A DNA stretch of 64,000 nucleotides from Magnolia sinica (taxonomy: Eukaryota; Streptophyta; Magnoliopsida; Magnoliales; Magnoliaceae), in the NCBI RefSeq assembly GCF_029962835.1, contig NC_080588.1, positions 68,912,501-68,976,500 on the forward strand. Reading direction: 5' to 3'. The notes below the pieces were generated by a model. The model ran no database searches and had not been told where the DNA came from. It saw only the letters and a program-made list of their open reading frames with translations. How positions within the stretch are numbered: position 1 is the first letter of the stretch; each line of letters begins with the position of its first letter. Both the position numbers and the translations under genes were made by a program. This document shows positions 60,174 to 64,000 of this stretch, one piece after another.

Positions 60174-60728
60174 GGGAAATAGTATTATGAGGTCAACCTC
60201 ATGGGAACTTCCCTTGAGGTCAAGTGTGTGGGCCCCACCATGATGCATGTTGAACATCTACCCCATCATTTGGATGCACGACCACAAGCTTAAAAATCAA
60301 GTGTGGGCCCCACCATGATGCATGTTGAACATCTACCCCATCATTTGGATGCACGACCACAAGCTTAAAAATCAAGTCAATATATGACTTGGGTGGGCCA
60401 CACCAAATACAATAGTTGAGAGGGGCTACCCTCCCATTAAAATATTCATAATCATTAATTGGGCCCACTGAGATGTGGTTCATAAATCTAGACCATCCAT
60501 TGTGTCTTCCTCACTTGGATGAGGGGTTAGACCAGGTTTCAGCCGCATCCAAAACTCAGGTGGGCCCACCAAGTGCTTTTATATGTTTTAAACATGTCTT
60601 CACATGATTTTAGATGGTATGTCCCACTTGAGTTCCGTATATGGCTGATTTTTAGGATATCTCATAATTTAGAAGGGACCCATCAAATGCACAGTGTTGA
60701 TGTTATACATGCGCCACAATGCATATTG
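60174..60728 (+). repeat. foldback-type repeat, copy C, with a 74-bp internal tandem duplication
   Basis: Starts GGGAAATAGTATTATGAGG. The block starting GTGTGGGCCCCACCATGATG occurs at 60227 and again at 60301 (period 74) and is virtually identical. The right end is cut off where copy D begins. Confidence 0.8.
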
Positions 60729-61255
60729 AAATGGTTTTATGTGGTCGACCTCATGGGAACTACATGGGCCCACTGTGATGCATGTCGAACATCAATACCG
60801 TGCATTTGATGGGTCCCGTTTAAATTATGGAATATCTTAAAAATCAGCTGATACAAAACTCAGGTGGGCCATACCATCTAAAATCATGTGAAGACATACC
60901 TAAAACATATAAAAGCACTTGGTACGGCCCACCTGAAACATGGATTTGTCTAAACTTGGTCTGACCCCTTATTCAAGTGGGACACACACCATGGATGGGC
61001 TAGATTTGTGAACCACATCTCGGTGGGCCCAACAAATAATTATGAATGCTTTAATGGGAGTGTAACCCCTCTCAACTTTTGTATGTGGTGGCCTACACAA
61101 ATTATGGATTGACTTGATTTTTAAGCCGAAAGCCATCTTGACTGATGGGGTAGATGTTTGACAAGCATCATGGCGGGCCCACACATCTCAACCTTCCCAT
61201 GAGGTTGACCACATAGAACCATTTTCCACACACACACACACACACACACACTCAC
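60729..61255 (-). repeat. foldback-type repeat, copy D
   Basis: Runs from GAAATGGTTTTATGTGGTCG to CATAGAACCATTTTCC, then (CA)n. Orientation is the same as copy B and opposite to C and E. Confidence 0.75.
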
Positions 61256-61266
61256 GTACATATATA

Positions 61267-61793
61267 TGAGGAAGTTCCCATGAGGTCGAGCTGTGTCCTG
61301 CACCGTGATGTGTGTCACACATCTACCCCATTAGTCAGATGCACCATTACATAACAGGCTTAAAAATTTAAGTTAATCCATGACTTCGGTGGGCTACATG
61401 ACATGCAGTAGTTGAGAGTGGTTACCCTTCCATTAAAATATTCATAATCATTTATTGAGCCCATTGAGATGTGGTTCACAAATCTATACCATCCACTACG
61501 TGTGTCCCACTTGGATGAGGGGTCCGACTAAATTTCAGTCGTATCCAAAATTCATGTGGGCCCACCAAGTAGTTTTATATGTTTTAGTCATATCTTCACA
61601 TGGTTTTAGATGGTATGGCCCACCTTAGTTCTTTATAGGATTGATTTTTTATTTTTTTATTTTTATATCAGGTGACCTAAAAGGGACCCATCAAATGCAA
61701 TGGGTTTATTTTTGACATGTCACGGTGGGGGCTACACAGCTCAACCTCATGGGAAGTTCCATGAGGCCGATCTCATAGTACCATTTCCCATAT
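61267..61793 (+). repeat. foldback-type repeat, copy E
   Basis: Starts GAGGAAGTTCCCATGAGGTC and ends CTCATAGTACCATTTCCC, followed by (TA)n and (CA)n. Orientation is as copies A and C. Confidence 0.75.
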
Positions 61794-62310
61794 ATATATA
61801 TATACACACACACGTGCGCGCATCTTTGCAGGGGCATCTAATTTTTCTTTTTTCCGTTTCCCACCAAGTTTTGGATCAAAGTATAAGTTGGGATACAGTG
61901 GTTTCATAGAGTGGCGCATCACATGAATTTAGAGTTCCAGGAGGAATTTTTAAAAACTTCGCACGAGTGAGTTCCGTGCAAATTGGCGTGTAGTTGAGCC
62001 TATATATATATACACACACACACACATTAGGGCTCAATTTCTACTGTTCCCGTGGAGTGGTCCACTTCTGCTTTAATTTTGAGGTCATGGTATAAAGTGA
62101 GATGGGAAAACGGGTGAACAGCATGGATAAGACAAATACGTCACGGTGGGCCTAGTAGAGTTTAGTCAGCACGCTTACTCGGTAAATAATCTGCGTCCCC
62201 TGAAAAATGAATAGATGGCACGGATGAAACACATTAATCATCGTGGGCCCACTTGCATTCCGCGTCCTTTAAATGTTACTGTGGAGATCCGATCATATAA
62301 CGCCGTTCCT
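61794..62310. other. upstream region of the ADR1-like gene
   Basis: Contains (TA)n/(CA)n runs at 61794-61812 and 62001-62024, the second copy of the microsatellite-bounded repeat, and a GGGCCCACC-family fragment (about 62045-62265) that reaches within 200 bp of the start codon. No certain TATA box is seen. Confidence 0.4.
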
Positions 62311-62340
62311 CCCTCTCTATCTCTCTCTCTCTCTCTGCAG
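62311..62340 (+). promoter_or_regulatory. (CT)n leader tract ending in TGCAG
   Basis: A C/T-rich run ending CTCTCTGCAG about 90 bp before the ATG. It may be a pyrimidine-rich 5' UTR element, common near plant start sites, or the polypyrimidine tract and acceptor of a 5' UTR intron. The sequence alone does not decide between them. Confidence 0.4.
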
Positions 62341-62431
62341 AAAGCGCAACCCAAGCCACCACTTCCTTTCTTTCCCCGAAAATACGTTTCAGGAAAACGG
62401 AAAATACCGTAAACGCACATCGGAGGAAAAG

Positions 62432-64000
62432 ATGGGGGCCGATTTCTTCTTGGGCGAGGTAGTACTAGAGCTCCTGAAAGAGCTGGCGAAGCTGTGCGTG
62501 CGCGCGTGTTACGTCAAGTCAAGCGCGGAGCAGTTCAAGCACTCGATTGACGCGCTTCTCCCGATCATCCAAGAGATCCAATACTCCGGCGTGGAGCTCC
62601 CACAACACCGCCAGTCGCAGCTGGACGAGCTCGCCCAGAAGCTCCGCCACGGGCTTGACCTCGTGCGCAGGGCCTCGTCCTCGAGCCGCTGGAACGTGTA
62701 CAAGAACATCCAACTCGCGAAGCAGATGGAGAAGGTGGATAAGAGCGTGTCCGGCTACATGAAGTGGATGCAGGCGCACGTGATGGCCGACGTGCATCAC
62801 GTGAGGGTTGGGGTTTTGGAGTATGGAGAGAAGGTGGAGAGGATTGGGAGGAAGCTGGAGGAGTGTATAGGTGCGGTGAAGCTTGGGGAGGGGAATAGGA
62901 AGTTTGCATTCGACGACGGGGAGGAGAACGATGGGGTTGGGGTTTTGGAGGGGTTTGGGATGAGGTTTGGGTTGGAGAAGGTGAAGGAGATGCTGTTGAC
63001 GGCAGACGGTGAGGGAGAGAAGAAAGTTAGGGTTGTTGGGGTTTGCGGGATTGGCGGGAGTGGGAAAACGACGCTCGTTAAGAAGCTTTGCCAGGATTTT
63101 CAGATTCGAAGTGAGTGTTTTATTTGATTTTGTTTATTAGCTTTTTTGGGTTTCTGTGGATTTTTGGTGTTTCGGTTTTTGTTGGATTTTTTTTTTTTTT
63201 GGTTTTGGTGAATTTGGGTTCCAAAGAGACGCATTTTGGGAAATGGAATTTGGGTTTGTTTTTTCAGAGATTATAAGATAAGGAATGTTTTTGTCGGGCT
63301 TTTTGTTTTTCAATTGGTTTTGTGGGATTTTTCCTTGAATTTTTCTGGGTTTGTTTGGGGTTTTTGAATTTGGAGAATTGGGTTTGTATTTGGTTAGAAA
63401 GAGAGACATTTCAGAGAGAAATGTTGAAAGACTTTTGCAGATCATCGAATTTGTTCCTTTTTTAAAAGTTTCTTTTTGGATTTTAATTCTTTAGGTCAAA
63501 AAAGATTTTGGGTTTTCAATTAATTTGTTTTCTCTCACTGATCTAGACCTTTAATTTTATTAAAATTTTTTTTAATCAATGCTTGTTGATTTTCTATACT
63601 TTTTCTTAATTTTGTTTCTTTGGAATCTTTGATTTTCTTCTTCTTCTTTGGGTTTTTGTTTTTTCAGAAGTGTTATTTATAACCCTGAAAATTTCTTCCC
63701 AGGTCACTTTGAAAACAGGGTTATCTTTGAAACCGTCTCCCAATCTCCAAATGTGGAAAGCTTGAGAGCAAAGATATGGGAACAGATAACTGGCAACCGC
63801 TTTGGTAGTGCCAATGATCAAATCCCTCAATGGATGGTTCGATTCGAGCAGAGTATTAGAAGGCCCACGCTGGTGGTTCTGGATGACATTTGGTCACTCT
63901 CCGTGCTCGAACAACTGATTTCTAAAATCCCCGGCTGCATAACTCTTGCCGTTTCAAGATTTAAATATCCTGTATTCGACCAAACATACGAGGTGGAATT
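62432..64000 (+). CDS. ADR1-like: ADR1-like helper NLR (RPW8-NB-ARC-LRR class), 3' partial
   Basis: Helper immune receptor. In the family, ADR1 works with EDS1-PAD4 downstream of sensor NLRs and forms a calcium-permeable resistosome at the plasma membrane through its RPW8-like N-terminus. Exon 1 is 62432-63110, the intron 63111-63702 (GTGAGT..CAG, phase 1), exon 2 63703 onwards past the window end; 325 residues are visible. Residues 1-150 form the RPW8-like helical domain (EIQYSGVELPQHRQSQL matches ADR1; acidic D4, E9, E13 near the N-terminus). NB-ARC follows: Walker A GIGGSGKTTL at 206-215, RNBS-A VIFETVSQSPNVESLRAKIW at 233-252, kinase-2 LVVLDDIW at 283-290, RNBS-B TLAVSR at 307-312. TVSQSPN favours ADR1 over NRG1. 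The frame is open upstream to 62273, but the extra residues are repeat-encoded; the ATG at 62432 fits the family start. The first 350 bp are markedly GC-rich. The LRR part is outside the window. Confidence 0.93.

Noticed and set aside
62273-62431. Upstream in-frame ATG for the ADR1-like gene
   Set aside because: The extra 53 codons are low-complexity (LYLSLSL from the CT tract) and absent from the family; the ATG at 62432 gives the expected N-terminus.

Overview
This is nuclear DNA of a flowering plant, most likely a woody species with a large, repeat-rich genome. The evidence is a class III SnRK2 kinase gene with very long introns, the start of an ADR1-type helper NLR gene, a plant nuclear tRNA-Trp gene, and plant families of Ty3/gypsy Tat elements, Ty1/copia elements, LINEs, tRNA-derived SINEs and MITEs. 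Short repeats rich in GGGCCCACC and ending in TTTATCC-type motifs occur throughout. I associate this style of repeat with magnoliids and some other woody lineages, but the species cannot be fixed from the window.

Layout. 1-1671: repeat-like DNA ending in a probable LTR. 2898-15798: eight exons of a SnRK2.6/OST1-like ABA-activated kinase on the + strand; its first exon or exons lie upstream of the window. Its 4.8 kb and 6.5 kb introns hold tandem duplications, two LINE copies, a SINE and a hAT-like repeat. 17795-28018: an old Tat-lineage Ty3/gypsy element, with gag-pol on the - strand and an extra gene on the + strand between integrase and the 3' LTR that has its own TATA box and G-boxes. 28050-28560: a degenerate array beside a tRNA-Trp gene at 28630-28701. 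30315-35315: two inverted copies of one repeat enclosing three arrays of a 21-bp minisatellite arranged as inverted pairs. Between two of these arrays lie exon-like pieces of a methyltransferase gene, so the whole looks like a foldback-type element that captured a gene fragment. 36-48 kb: SINEs, MITEs, LTR relics and a hAT-like element. 48.5-57.7 kb: a decayed copia element containing a solo LTR with a perfect 5-bp target duplication, which itself contains a second large LTR-like insertion. 57.8-61.8 kb: five copies of one foldback-type repeat in alternating orientation, joined at TA/CA/GA microsatellites; one copy is split by a copia gag fragment flanked by a 254-bp duplication. 62432-64000: exon 1 and part of exon 2 of an ADR1-like RPW8-NB-ARC gene.

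Only two host protein genes, both incomplete at the window edges, and one tRNA gene are supported. The kinase acts in abscisic acid signalling and the RNL acts downstream of sensor immune receptors. Nothing in the sequence links them functionally; they are neighbours separated by about 46 kb of mobile DNA.
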